Notes: generated by a model from the letters alone, not told the origin. 64,000 bases of DNA from Streptomyces sp. NRRL F-2580 (GCF_000720115.1 NZ_JOIR01000035.1:1-64000); one strand, 5' to 3'; counted from the stretch's first letter, positions 27,601-35,791 are shown. Numbers and translations: made by a program.

Positions 27601-28308
27601 AACCCCGGCCTCGGCACCGCGTTCACGGTCTCCGAGGACGCGGCCTGGCTGACGGCCACGCCGGCCGGCGGTGACCTCCCGACGGGCGGGAAGATCCCGC
27701 TCACCCTGTCGGTGGACACCACCGGGCTCACCCCCGGGACGGTCCTCACCGCGGACCTGAAGATCACCTCGGCGAGCGGCCGGACCCCGGTCCTCACCAT
27801 TCCCGTCAAGGCCGTCGTCCCGCGCTACCAGGTCTCCCTGGACGCGGGGTCCACCGGCGCGAGCACGGACAGCCTGGGTGACGCCTGGTCCCCGGACCGC
27901 AAGTACACGGCCGGCTCGTACGGCTACCAGGGCAACGGCTCGGTGGAGACCACCAGCCGCACCATCGCGGGCACGGACGAGCAGCGGCTCTTCCGCAACG
28001 CCCGTGAGGGCATGTACGAGTACCGCTTCGACAACGTGCCGAACGGCACCTACACGGTAGAGCTGGGCTTCGCGGAGCTCTCCTCCACCAAGCCCAACAA
28101 GCGCGTCTTCGACGTCCTGGCCGAGGGCACCCAGGTCCTGCCCTCCCTGGACATCTCCCTGGAGGCGGGCACGTACAAGGCCCTGACCCGGCAGTACACG
28201 GTCACGGTCACGGACGGGGTCCTCAACATCCGCTTCGTCACGCACAGCGGATTCGGCAAGCCCCTGCTGAACAGCCTGCGCGTGACCGACCGCCCGGACA
28301 AGAGCTGA
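24700..28308 (+). CDS. Large secreted subtilisin-like serine protease with Ig-like and malectin-like domains
   Basis: The protein has 1202 residues from GTG 24700, 6 bases after GAGGAGA. Order: signal peptide (LRAALAALTSVLLLPLGAGVAAAA); inhibitor I9-type propeptide (about 60-170); S8 domain with Asp in VVANIDSGVDYTHPAVN, His in NDHGTHTMGTMVG, oxyanion Asn in NNSWGGSGG and Ser in FSGTSMASPHTAAAVALL; two carboxypeptidase-regulatory-like repeats (GGVVRSGGQPLAGVRI; GKLTGTVSSAAGP); a beta-domain (about 670-850); a third regulatory-like repeat; and a C-terminal malectin-like domain (DAGSTGASTDSLGDAWSPDR...). It is likely an extracellular endopeptidase with glycan- or wall-binding modules. Confidence 0.93.
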   Translation: MAQRDNRSSRALRPTRPTRPARSLRAALAALTSVLLLPLGAGVAAAAQDPGPGAPSAAERKIEPKLRAQLDGSAKAVFWVYLDSAADLTAAGKQQTRAAKAETVLRTKRDHAARSQAGIVKALEGAQAEYTSYWIVNAVRVVGSEKLAGALAQRPEVARIDADDKVELPRPAEGKREKAAADAVEWNIDRIKAPQVWDQLGVRGEGIVVANIDSGVDYTHPAVNNQYRGKRADGSYDHAYNWFDPAGVCSTAAPCDNNDHGTHTMGTMVGDDGGANKIGVAPGAKWIAAKGCESNSCSEASLLASGQWIVAPTDLNGQNPRPDLAPHIVNNSWGGSGGDTWYQEIVNTWRAAGIFPAFSNGNAGPGCSTSGSPGDYASSYSSGAFDINNAIASFSSRGAGPGGIIKPNIAAPGVNVRSSVPGGGYEAFSGTSMASPHTAAAVALLWSAAPTLEGDVAQTESLLDGTAQDTDSSQCGGTPADNNVFGEGKLDVLAAVNAAPRGAIGALGGVVRSGGQPLAGVRITADGPIDRTATTAADGSYAFPSLSVGDYTLTAAKFGYGQQTATATVTESATATGDFTLTQAPSGKLTGTVSSAAGPAAGASVAVADTPVTATADAQGRFEVTLPHGTYDVTATHASRCVTGGTAKVTVTGDATVAVNLPERTDGYGYACATAGDRPYAEGSRQLALTGDNTTERVDLPFPLPLYGKTYGQAWIGTNGTVSFGGNNTGDINGDIPSTATPNAALYPFWDDLVVGAAGSGSGVFTGVTGTAPHRSYVIEWRQVSHWSAQADKFSFSAAIGEDGTVSYSYKGTGGTGIKGGSTATVGVENAAGTDAFKYSFNTAVITDGLSIAFRTTKSGVVAGRVLDANDGNGVAGATVTVGTGDTAVSATTAADGGYVVQSPSGSLPVSLAAPQYESATATVNVKAADVTAVTQSLRTGKVTASKPSVEIVLPANQKRTRTLDLTNPGLGTAFTVSEDAAWLTATPAGGDLPTGGKIPLTLSVDTTGLTPGTVLTADLKITSASGRTPVLTIPVKAVVPRYQVSLDAGSTGASTDSLGDAWSPDRKYTAGSYGYQGNGSVETTSRTIAGTDEQRLFRNAREGMYEYRFDNVPNGTYTVELGFAELSSTKPNKRVFDVLAEGTQVLPSLDISLEAGTYKALTRQYTVTVTDGVLNIRFVTHSGFGKPLLNSLRVTDRPDKS

Positions 28309-28346
28309 CGCTCTGAGGGGCGGGGCGCTCACGGGCGCCCCGGCCC

Positions 28347-28422
28347 TTCGCGTCCCCCGCCCCCTTCGCGTTCCCCGCCCCCTTCGCGTCCCCCGCCCCA
28401 TTCGGGTGGCGGGGGACGCGAA
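28347..28422 (+). terminator. Terminator built from three tandem 18-bp repeats and one complementary arm
   Basis: An 18-bp unit beginning TTCGCGTCCCCCGCC starts at 28347, 28365 and 28383. The middle copy has one C-to-T change. A single complementary arm at 28408-28422 pairs perfectly over 15 bp with the third copy (loop 10 bases), and could pair nearly as well with either earlier copy. A separate 7-bp hairpin (GGGGCGC/GCGCCCC) lies at about 28321-28341. The site follows the protease gene. Confidence 0.75.
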
Positions 28423-28473
28423 TGCGCCACGACGTGCCGGGAGGCCGGGCCCGGCTCGATAACGTGAGGGACC

Positions 28474-29283
28474 ATGACGCTCCTGAGCGACCAGGCAGAC
28501 GACATCCGGGCTCTCGTCGAGTCCGCCGACCCCGGGGCGGTCTGGGCCGTCGGCGGCGCCGAAGGCGTCCACGCGGGCTCCGACTCCGCGGGCGCGGACC
28601 CCGCGAACACGAGCGCCGGGGACACGGGCACGGGGGACACGAGCACGGGGGACACGGGCTTCGACGTCGGCGGCCTCACCGCCGTCCTCGCGCTGTGGCC
28701 GGTCGTGGGGAGCCTCGTCGACGAGGGTGCGATCCACTTGCACACCCCGCTCACCGTCTACGGGGACGCGGCCGCCGCCGGCGCCCCCGCCGGGACCACC
28801 GCCCACCACCTGCTCACCCGCCCCGGGGGGACCGCCCTCCTCACCCGCCTCGCCGAACACGTCTGCGGCAGCCCCCTCGCCGACCTCGCGGCCACCCGGG
28901 TCTGGCACCCCCTCGGCATGGCCGGGACCCGGTTCGCCGACGGCACCCTGCGCGCGCCCCTCGCCGACCTCGTCCGCTTCCTGCGCCGCCTCCTCGCCCC
29001 GGCGGACACCGACGGCCCCCCGGAGGCCGCCCGCGGCATCACCCGCGCCTGGACCAGCGAGTCCCTCCGCATCCGCACCGGCGAACTCACCCCCGCCCGT
29101 GGCCTCCTCTGGCACCCCGCCCCGCACGGCGTCTGGGCCCACCACGCCCCGCAGGACGGCGGCCCCGCGCTGTGGGTCTCCCCGCGCCACGGCCGCTGGG
29201 CGGTCCTCCTGCCGAACGGAGGCCACAGCCCGCTGCGCACCACCTTCCGTGAGGCCGTCTTCGCCCCAACTCCACCCAGCTGA
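28474..29283 (+). CDS. Beta-lactamase/serine-hydrolase-like protein lacking the SxxK motif
   Basis: The protein has 269 residues. The layout follows class C beta-lactamase-like esterases: FDVGGLTAVLALWPVVGSLVDEGAIHLHTPLTVY, then TTAHHLLTRPGG, a helical middle with VWHPLGMAGTRFADG, and a C-terminal part with HHAPQDGGPALWVSPRHGRWAVLLPNGGHSPL. In active enzymes the first segment contains SLTK (nucleophile Ser and Lys). Here it reads GLTA, so both are missing. A Gly-Asp-Thr repeat insert (about 48-60) precedes it. It is probably a non-catalytic penicillin-binding-like protein. ATG 28474 follows GTGAGGG. Confidence 0.75.
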   Translation: MTLLSDQADDIRALVESADPGAVWAVGGAEGVHAGSDSAGADPANTSAGDTGTGDTSTGDTGFDVGGLTAVLALWPVVGSLVDEGAIHLHTPLTVYGDAAAAGAPAGTTAHHLLTRPGGTALLTRLAEHVCGSPLADLAATRVWHPLGMAGTRFADGTLRAPLADLVRFLRRLLAPADTDGPPEAARGITRAWTSESLRIRTGELTPARGLLWHPAPHGVWAHHAPQDGGPALWVSPRHGRWAVLLPNGGHSPLRTTFREAVFAPTPPS

Positions 29284-29335
29284 CGCCCGGTTGTATGCGA
29301 TGCTGGGTGCCGCCCCACCAGGAGGTCCCGGCTAC

Positions 29336-29854
29336 ATGAAGAAGACCGGTCAGAGCGACCGCGACGTGCCTGGGCCACCGCCCACTCCGTGGGACGAGAT
29401 CGCGCCCGGCCTGTGGATGGGCGGGCACTACTGGACCGACCCGGCGGGGGAGCTGCGCCCCGCCGTGGTGTCCGACGAGTTCGACCTCGTGATCAGCCTC
29501 TTCAGCCGCACCGGGCACGGCCCCGGCCCGTGCGCCGAGCACGTCGTGGAGCAGATGCCCGACGCCGAACTCACCGCAGCCCAGCTCCACACCGTCCGGC
29601 GCCTCGCGCGCACGGCCGGCCTCGCCCTCGACAGCGGACTCACCACACTGGTCCGCTGCCACTCGGGCTACAACCGGTCCGGCCTCGTCGTCGCCCAGTG
29701 CCTCGTCGACCGGGGCCTGCCACCCGCCGAGGCCATCGCGCTCGTACGCCGCCACCGCTCCCCGTGGGCCCTGCACAACGAGACCTTCACCTCGTACCTC
29801 ACCGCCGGACTCGACACCGCGGCACTGCTCGTCGGGCTGGACCCCCTGGCGTAG
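29336..29854 (+). CDS. Dual-specificity-type protein phosphatase
   Basis: The protein has 172 residues. The signature VRCHSGYNRSG is the C-x5-R phosphate-binding loop of cysteine phosphatases. The general-acid region lies earlier (VVEQMPDAEL). The architecture (WDEIAPGLWMGGHYW at the N-terminus, AIALVRRHRSPWALHNETF at the C-terminus) matches bacterial DSP-like phosphatases. ATG 29336 is chosen because GGAGG lies 10 bases upstream. An ATG at 29300 in the same frame has none. It could act on phospho-Tyr/Ser/Thr proteins or phosphoinositides. Confidence 0.85.
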   Translation: MKKTGQSDRDVPGPPPTPWDEIAPGLWMGGHYWTDPAGELRPAVVSDEFDLVISLFSRTGHGPGPCAEHVVEQMPDAELTAAQLHTVRRLARTAGLALDSGLTTLVRCHSGYNRSGLVVAQCLVDRGLPPAEAIALVRRHRSPWALHNETFTSYLTAGLDTAALLVGLDPLA

Positions 29855-29936
29855 TCGGGGCGCGGAGTGCGCAGGTGGGACGTACGGTGATGCCGACGTC
29901 ACCGACCGTTGTCGGTCCGGCTGCGGAGGTACACGG

Positions 29937-31499
29937 ATGCGTACGGTCCAAGGGGTGGCCCTGGACGGGCTCAAGGCCCGGGTTCGGGCCCTCGCGGAGC
30001 GGACCGGGCTGCCGGTGCGCTCTGCTCCCGGCGCCGTCGGGGTGGCCGGTGGGTCCGCCCGGCGCCGCACCGAGCGCGTCGGTCGGTCGCCCCGGGGCGG
30101 GACCCCGCTCGCGGACCGGGGGCCGGCCGGGACGGGGCCCGGCGCGGTAACCGCCGACCGGCGGACATCCGTAAAGGAATCGTTTCGGCATCCGGCCGCC
30201 GCCGCCTCCTCCGCCGCGGCCTCCGCCCCCGTCACCCTCGGTGCCCTCCGCTCCCTCCTGCACGGCCTCGCCCCCGCCCGCCCCCGCCGCCGCCCCGGCG
30301 AGGTGCGCGCCTCCGCCGCCGCGCTGCGCGCCCTGCGCGCCCGGCACGGCGACGCCCCCGCCCTCGTACGCACCCGCTCCGGCCGGACGGTCCTCGTCCT
30401 CCTCGACCCGCAGGACCTGCGCCGGTTCTACGAGGAACCCGTCAGTATCCTCGCGGCCGACCCGCCGGCGAAGTGCCGGGGGCTGGACGTGGCGGAACCC
30501 GTCGGCACCGGCTGCTCGCGCGCCGAACTGCGCACGGAACGGCGGCAGGTCAGCGCCGAGGTACTGGCCGCGGGCCTGCCCGTGCACCCCTCCTGCGGGC
30601 CCTACCTGGCGGCCGTCGCCGAAGAAGCCCGGCATCTGACCGCCACCGGCACCCTCGACCTCGCCCGCGCCCGGCACGCCGTGAACCGGGCCGCCCGGCG
30701 GATCGTGCTCGGCGACGCCGCCGCAGCGGACGAGGAGCTCGCCGGCTGGCTCACCCAACTGCGCGCCGAGGGCAAGGGCCTGCGCGGCGGCCGCGTGCGC
30801 ACCGCCCGCTCGGTGCGGGACAAGGCCCATGCCCGCATCCAGGAGTACGCCCGCCACGCCGACGGCGGCACCCTCGTCGGGCGGGCCGCCCGCCACGCCG
30901 ACCCCACCGGCACCCTGGACCCCGTCGGCGAGGCCGAGCACTGGCTGCTGGCCATGGGCGCCGTCCCCGAGACACTGCTGCGCACCCTGCTGCTGCTCGG
31001 CGCGCACCCCGCGGAGCAGGACGCGGCCGCGGCGGAGGCGGCCGCCGAGACCGCCGCCGGCCCCGGCCGGGGCGAACTGCCCCGGCTGCGGGCCTGCGTA
31101 CGGGAGTCCCTGCGGCTGTACCCGGTGGTGCCCGACCTGATCCGCGTCACCCGGGCCGAGACCGAATGGCGGGGCGTGCGCTACCCGGCCGGCACATCGG
31201 TGCTGCTGCCGGCCGCGTTCCACCAGCGCGACCCCGAACGGGTACCGGCCGCGCACGTGTTCGTGCCGGGCCGGTGGAAGAACCCGCGCGCGGACCAGGA
31301 CATCCGGATGGCGCCCTTCAGCCATGGCGGCGGCCGCTGCCCGGGCGACCAGCTCGGCCTGATGATCACGGCCGCGCTCTGCGCCGAGGTGCTGCGGGGC
31401 CATCGGGTCCGGTCCACCCGGCCGGTCCTGGACCCGGTGGGACCGCTGCCGACGACGCTCGACCCGCACGGCATCCGGCTCACCCTCACCCGCCGCTGA
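29937..31499 (+). CDS. Cytochrome P450
   Basis: The protein has 520 residues from ATG 29937 (GGAGG seven bases upstream). The heme loop is APFSHGGGRCPGDQLG with the axial Cys. The K-helix ExxR is in LRACVRESLRLYPVVPDLIRV, and the PERF-like region is VPGRWKNPRADQDIRM. The I-helix reads LLAMGAVPETLLRTLL, with Glu-Thr but without the usual Gly-Gly pair. The first 100 residues are an unusual basic, low-complexity extension before the P450 core. No ferredoxin gene is adjacent. The overall pattern is closer to eukaryote-like bacterial P450s (FxxGxRxCxG with ADQDIRMAPFSHG) than to typical Streptomyces CYP105 forms. Confidence 0.92.
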   Translation: MRTVQGVALDGLKARVRALAERTGLPVRSAPGAVGVAGGSARRRTERVGRSPRGGTPLADRGPAGTGPGAVTADRRTSVKESFRHPAAAASSAAASAPVTLGALRSLLHGLAPARPRRRPGEVRASAAALRALRARHGDAPALVRTRSGRTVLVLLDPQDLRRFYEEPVSILAADPPAKCRGLDVAEPVGTGCSRAELRTERRQVSAEVLAAGLPVHPSCGPYLAAVAEEARHLTATGTLDLARARHAVNRAARRIVLGDAAAADEELAGWLTQLRAEGKGLRGGRVRTARSVRDKAHARIQEYARHADGGTLVGRAARHADPTGTLDPVGEAEHWLLAMGAVPETLLRTLLLLGAHPAEQDAAAAEAAAETAAGPGRGELPRLRACVRESLRLYPVVPDLIRVTRAETEWRGVRYPAGTSVLLPAAFHQRDPERVPAAHVFVPGRWKNPRADQDIRMAPFSHGGGRCPGDQLGLMITAALCAEVLRGHRVRSTRPVLDPVGPLPTTLDPHGIRLTLTRR

Positions 31500-31669
31500 C
31501 GGCGCACGCACCCTACGCCGCCGCTGCCCCCGCAGTCCGAACCGCTCGCCGCGCGCCGCCTGCCGCCCGGTCCCCGACCGCGGCCCACCCCACGAACCTG
31601 CCGCCCGCTCGCCGAACTTGCCGAAGCCCGCCGCACTGGCCGAAGCCTGCCGACCCCCACGAGGATCCC

Positions 31670-32635
31670 ATGCCCGACGCCGCGACCTCCGCGTCCACCG
31701 ACCCGGACGTCGACCTGCTCGACGCCCCGTGCCGCGCCCTTGCCGAGGCCGCCGACGCGGTCGGCGAGGCCGCCCGCTACGCCTCCGGCCTGGCCCTCGG
31801 CGCCCGCCTGCCCGCCGCCGCCCTCGCCCGCGGCGGCAGCGCCAGGCGAGGCTGGCGCACCCTGCTCCGTACGCTGACCGACCCGGCGGGCCTCGGCTGG
31901 GCCCCGCGCGGCCGGGGCGTCGCCCGGGCCGGCCGGCTCGCCGGCATCCTGGTGAGCCGGGAGAGCCTCGCCATCAGCATCGCCGTCTGCGGGCTCAAGG
32001 CCCGGATCCGGGCGGCGAGCGCGGGCCGTCCCGAACTCCTGGACGATCCCGGCGCGGCGGCGGTCCTGAGGGCCGTCGGGGCGGGCCGACAGGCCGAGGC
32101 CCTCCGCCTGTTCCGCACGATCATGCGCGACCAGGGCGCCGAGCACGCCTTCGCCCTGCTCGCCCCGTCCTTCGCCGACATCCTCGCCTGGAAGGCCCTG
32201 ACCGACGCCAACCCCTTCAACGACCACGCCGGCTGGCAGGTCGCCACCGGCCGGGCCGAGACCGCCGAACCGCTGCTCGGGCTCGGCGCCGCCTTCTGGG
32301 CCCTCTGCGACCGCGGCCAGAGCCTGCCCGAACGGCCTTCGGCGGGGCGCGCCCCAGCCCGCCGCCCGGCCCAGGGCCGGGTCGCGGGCCGGCCGTCGCG
32401 GCCGTCGCCGCGACCGCCGGCCGGCGACCTGCGCGGCCACGCCGCCGCCCTGCGCACGCACGCGGCCCGGCTGAGCGAGGCCGCCGCCGCGCCGGACTGG
32501 CACGGTCCGCAGACCGAGACCCTGCGCGCCGAGGTCGCGAACCTCGCGGCCCGTTGCGAGACGGCGGCGGACGGCCTCGCCCTCGCCGCCGCCCAGCTGC
32601 AGGGCCGGCTGCCGGTGCGGCTACACGACCAGTGA
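31670..32635 (+). CDS. Unknown helical protein paired with the P450
   Basis: The protein has 321 residues from ATG 31670 (GAGGA four bases upstream). It is mainly alpha-helical and Ala-rich. Recognisable stretches are RESLAISIAVCGLKARIRAA, ALRLFRTIMRDQGAEHAFALLAPSFADILAWKALTDANPFNDHAGWQVATGRAE and a C-terminal coiled-coil-like region. There is no signal peptide and no transmembrane segment beyond one weakly hydrophobic stretch. It follows the P450 by 170 bases and its 3' end overlaps the convergent gntP by 15 bp. I do not recognise a family. Cotranscription suggests it assists or uses the P450 product. Confidence 0.65.
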   Translation: MPDAATSASTDPDVDLLDAPCRALAEAADAVGEAARYASGLALGARLPAAALARGGSARRGWRTLLRTLTDPAGLGWAPRGRGVARAGRLAGILVSRESLAISIAVCGLKARIRAASAGRPELLDDPGAAAVLRAVGAGRQAEALRLFRTIMRDQGAEHAFALLAPSFADILAWKALTDANPFNDHAGWQVATGRAETAEPLLGLGAAFWALCDRGQSLPERPSAGRAPARRPAQGRVAGRPSRPSPRPPAGDLRGHAAALRTHAARLSEAAAAPDWHGPQTETLRAEVANLAARCETAADGLALAAAQLQGRLPVRLHDQ

Positions 32636-34018
32636 CAGCAGCAGGACGAAGCCCAGGCCGACCACCGAGATGATCGTCTCCATCACCGACCAGGTCTTGA
32701 GGGTCTGCCCGACGGTCATCCCGAAGTACTCCTTGACCATCCAGAAGCCGGCGTCGTTGACGTGGCTGAAGAACAGCGAGCCCGACCCGATGGCGAGGAC
32801 CAGCAGAGCGGTCTCCGTGGTGGACATGCCGGCCGCGAGCGGGGCCACGAGGCCGGCCGCCGAGATGGTGGCCACCGTCGCCGAACCCGTCACCAGGCGA
32901 ATGGCCACGGCGATGAGCCAGGCCAGGAGGAGCGTGGGTATGGCCCAGCCCTTCGACAGGTCCAGGATCATCTGGCCCACGCCCAAGTCGATCAGGGTCT
33001 GCTTGAAGCCGCCGCCGGCGCCCACGATCAGCAGGATGCCCGCGATCGGGCCCAGGGACTTCTCCACCGTGGCCGACAGCTGCCCCTTGGTGAAGCCGGC
33101 CGCGCGGCCGAGGGTGAACATGCCCACCAGCACGGCGGCGAGCAGTGCGATCAGCGGGGAGCCCGCGACGTCGGTCACGCGCTGCACCGGGTTGGCGGGG
33201 TCGTTGACCACGATGTCGACCAGGGCCTTGACCAGCATCAGGGCCACGGGCAGCAGCACGGTGAAGACCGTCGCCCCGAACCGCGGGCGGTGCTCGAGGG
33301 CGGCCGAGGGCCGCTCCGTGATCATGCGCTCGGGCGCCGGTATGTCCACCCAGCGCGCCGCGTACCGGGAGAACAGCGGCCCGGCGATGATCACGGTCGG
33401 GATCGCGACGACCACACCGAGCGCGAGCGTGACCCCCAGGTTCGCGTGCAGCGCGTCGATGGCGACGAGGGGTCCGGGGTGCGGCGGTATCAGCCCGTGC
33501 ATCACGGAGAGGCCGGCGAGCGCCGGGATGCCGATCCGCATCAGGGAGTAGTTCCCCCGCTTGGCCACCAGCAGCACCACCGGGATCAGCAGCACGATGC
33601 CGACCTCGAAGAAGAGCGGCAGCCCGATCACCGAGGCGATCAGCACCATCGCCCAGGGCATGGCCCGGCCCTTGGCCCGGGCGAGGATCGTGTCCACGAT
33701 CTCGTCCGCGCCGCCCGAGTCGGCCAGCAGCCGGCCGAGGATCGCGCCGAGGGCGATCAGTACGCCGACTCCCGCGACCGTGGCGCCGAGTCCGGCGGTG
33801 AAACTGGCGATGGTCTTGGCCAACGGCGCGCCCGCGAAGACCCCGAGGGTCAGCGAGCCGACCGTCAGGGCGAGGAAGGCGTGCAGCTTGAGACGGGTGA
33901 TGAGCAGGACGATGACGGCGATGCCCGCGAGGACGGCGATCCCCAGCTGGGTGTTCCCGGCCGAGGTGATCGGGCCGGTGCCGGCCGCTGCCAGAGTCTC
34001 GACGCTGAGACTGGTCAC
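32621..34018 (-). CDS. gntP: Gluconate:H+ symporter, GntP family
   Basis: The protein has 465 residues with about 12-14 transmembrane segments. Family motifs are present: AILGRLLADSGGADEIVDTIL, IGLPLFFEVGIVLLIPVV, GLIPPHPGPLVAIDAL and FFSHVNDAGFWMVKEYFGM. It takes up gluconate with protons. The start codon is 15 bases downstream of the gluconokinase stop, so they form one operon. The divergent GntR gene at 34747 is the likely regulator. Confidence 0.94.
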   Translation of the reverse strand: MTSLSVETLAAAGTGPITSAGNTQLGIAVLAGIAVIVLLITRLKLHAFLALTVGSLTLGVFAGAPLAKTIASFTAGLGATVAGVGVLIALGAILGRLLADSGGADEIVDTILARAKGRAMPWAMVLIASVIGLPLFFEVGIVLLIPVVLLVAKRGNYSLMRIGIPALAGLSVMHGLIPPHPGPLVAIDALHANLGVTLALGVVVAIPTVIIAGPLFSRYAARWVDIPAPERMITERPSAALEHRPRFGATVFTVLLPVALMLVKALVDIVVNDPANPVQRVTDVAGSPLIALLAAVLVGMFTLGRAAGFTKGQLSATVEKSLGPIAGILLIVGAGGGFKQTLIDLGVGQMILDLSKGWAIPTLLLAWLIAVAIRLVTGSATVATISAAGLVAPLAAGMSTTETALLVLAIGSGSLFFSHVNDAGFWMVKEYFGMTVGQTLKTWSVMETIISVVGLGFVLLLSLVV

Positions 34019-34033
34019 GGTGACGTTTCTTCC

Positions 34034-34615
34034 TTAGTTCCGGGGGGAGTGGTTCGAGGACGTGCCGTGTGCGGCGGTGTCGTGTGCGGCGGTGCCGTCT
34101 TCGGCCGGGCCGAGCCGGCGCAGGGCGGCCAGGGCGCGTTCGGTGATCTCTTCGGGGGACCCGGACACCTCGACGACGGCACCAGCTTCGTCGTCCTGGA
34201 GCGGCTCCAGGGTGGCGAACTGCGAGTCCAGCAGGGTGGTGGGCATGAAGTGGCCCTTGCGGGCCGCCATCCGCTCCTCGATCAGCGGACGTTCACCGGT
34301 GAGGTGGACGAAGACCGCTCCGGGGGCCGCGGCCCGCAGCCGGTCGCGGTAGGCGCGCTTGAGCGAGGAGGCGGCGACCACGCCGCCCCGCAGCCCGGCG
34401 CAGTCGCGGATCCACTGGCCGATGGCGTCGAGCCACGGCCGGCGGTCCGCGTCGTCCAGGGGGGTGCCGGCCGACATCTTGGCGACGTTGGCCGCCGGGT
34501 GGAACGCGTCGCCCTCCGCGTACGGAAGGCCGAGCGCCGTCGCGAGCAGCCGGCCCACGGTCGTCTTGCCCGTGCCGGCCACGCCCATCACCACAATGAC
34601 GCGCTGGGTGCTCAC
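34034..34615 (-). CDS. gntK: Gluconokinase
   Basis: The protein has 193 residues from GTG 34615 (GAGG five bases upstream). It has the P-loop VMGVAGTGKTTVGRLLA, the substrate-binding GDAFHPAANVAKMSAGTPLDDADRRPWL, VVAASSLKRAYRDRLR, and HLTGERPLIEERMAARKGHFMPTTLLDSQFATLEPL, all typical of GntK. It phosphorylates gluconate to 6-phosphogluconate. The C-terminal extension has an Ala-Ala-His-Asp/Gly-Thr repeat not seen in the core family. It is the first gene of the gntK-gntP operon. Confidence 0.94.
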   Translation of the reverse strand: MSTQRVIVVMGVAGTGKTTVGRLLATALGLPYAEGDAFHPAANVAKMSAGTPLDDADRRPWLDAIGQWIRDCAGLRGGVVAASSLKRAYRDRLRAAAPGAVFVHLTGERPLIEERMAARKGHFMPTTLLDSQFATLEPLQDDEAGAVVEVSGSPEEITERALAALRRLGPAEDGTAAHDTAAHGTSSNHSPRN

Positions 34616-34669
34616 GCCTACCTCGCTGTCCTCGTCGACATCGGTTCGTGCGGCACCACTGAAGCGCAT

Positions 34670-34682
34670 TAAGTAGTACTTA
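34670..34682. promoter_or_regulatory. Palindrome in the gnt divergent region, likely GntR operator
   Basis: TAAGTA-G-TACTTA (34670-34682) is a perfect 6-bp inverted repeat, 55 bases upstream of the gntK start. It sits in the 131-bp region between gntK and the GntR gene. FadR-subfamily GntR proteins bind short palindromes of this kind. Confidence 0.6.
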
Positions 34683-34746
34683 TTCAAGAGTCGAGTGGCA
34701 TACATCGCATCTTTTGCCGACGGGGGTGTGACCGTACGCTTACGCC

Positions 34747-35457
34747 ATGACCACCGAAGGCAGTCCTGGGCAGGGGCTCCACTCCCACGTGCTGGACACC
34801 CTCGGGCTCGCGATCACGGCGGGGGAGTACCCGCCGGGCAGCGTCCTGCGCACGGACGAGATCGCCCAACGCTTCGAGGCCTCCCGCACGGTGGTACGGG
34901 AGGTCGTCCGCGTCCTGGAGTCCATGCACCTGGTCGAGTCCCGCCGTCGGGTCGGCGTGACCGTCCGTCCCACCGACGAGTGGAACGTCTACGACCCGCG
35001 CGTGATCCGCTGGCGGCTGGCGGGCACCGACCGCCCCCGGCAGCTGCGGTCCCTCACGGTGCTGCGCTCCGCGATCGAGCCGGTCGCGGCCGGGCTCGCC
35101 GCGACCCTGGCCACCCCCGAGCAGTGCGCCGAACTCACCGAGGCGGCCCTCGGGATGGTCCGGACCTCGCGCGGCCACCAGCTCGAGGGCTACCTGCACC
35201 ACGACATCGCGTTCCACCGCGTCGTGCTGAACGCCTCCGGCAACGAGATGTTCGCCCGGCTCGGGGACGTGGTCGCGGAGGTCCTGACCGGACGCACCGA
35301 ACACGCGGTGATGTTCCACGACCCCGACCCGGCGGCCGTCACCCTCCACGTCCAGGTGGCCGAGGCGGTACGGGAGGGAGACGCGGCCCGCGCCGAGGCG
35401 CTGACCCGGCAGATCGCGATGGGCGCGCTGGAGGAACTGGACGTACTGGCCCCCTGA
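34747..35457 (+). CDS. gntR: GntR/FadR-subfamily regulator of the gluconate operon
   Basis: The protein has 236 residues. The N-terminal winged helix (about 10-75) includes LGLAITAGEYPPGSVLRTDEIAQRFEASRTVVREVVRVLESMHLVESRRRVGVTV. The C-terminal FCD ligand domain has the His/Asp metal positions (YLHHDIAFHRVVLNASGN; HVQVAEAVREGDAARAEALTRQI). It is divergent from gntK-gntP. The gene pairing and family make it the probable gluconate-responsive repressor. The start has little leader, so the transcript may be nearly leaderless. Confidence 0.9.
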   Translation: MTTEGSPGQGLHSHVLDTLGLAITAGEYPPGSVLRTDEIAQRFEASRTVVREVVRVLESMHLVESRRRVGVTVRPTDEWNVYDPRVIRWRLAGTDRPRQLRSLTVLRSAIEPVAAGLAATLATPEQCAELTEAALGMVRTSRGHQLEGYLHHDIAFHRVVLNASGNEMFARLGDVVAEVLTGRTEHAVMFHDPDPAAVTLHVQVAEAVREGDAARAEALTRQIAMGALEELDVLAP

Positions 35458-35459
35458 GC

Positions 35460-35672
35460 GTGTATCTCGGACCGCTCGCCACCGACACCCGCATCGCTGA
35501 AGACTTCACCCGGCAGCTGCTTGCCGTGCACGGGGAGGCCTTCGACCTGTGGCAGCTGCCAGCCGTCCCGTACGGCATCGCCCCGAGCACGCCTGAGCCC
35601 ACCCTGTCGCTGACCATCACCGAGTTCACCACCCTGCTGAACACCCTCGTTGCCCAGTACATGCGCGCCTAA
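35460..35672 (+). pseudogene. Creatininase-family remnant
   Basis: The open stretch of 70 codons from GTG 35460 reads VYLGPLATDTRIAEDFTRQLL, later LPAVPYGIAPSTPEPTLSLTITEFTTLLNTLVAQ. It resembles the N-terminal third of creatininase-fold amidohydrolases (the LGTDT and LPxxPYG...TxSL segments). The metal-ligand residues HGxH and the remaining roughly 170 residues are absent. It follows gntR by three bases and marks the edge of the accessory region. Confidence 0.5.
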
Positions 35673-35791
35673 CGCCCGCCATCCGAGACGGACATGGATA
35701 TCCGTCAAGGGACGTAGGGCCACAGCCCCATGTGCCTTCCGATCTTGCTGACTAGCGTCAGTGGCTACGCAGATCAGAAGGAGGTGTGCGC

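Noticed and set aside
24769..29226. A 1,485-codon minus-strand frame opposite the protease gene
   Set aside because: The plus strand encodes a complete subtilase with its catalytic triad. The minus frame is Gly/Arg/Ala-rich shadow.
30602..31150. Minus-strand 182-codon frame opposite the P450
   Set aside because: The P450 heme and ExxR motifs on the plus strand are decisive.
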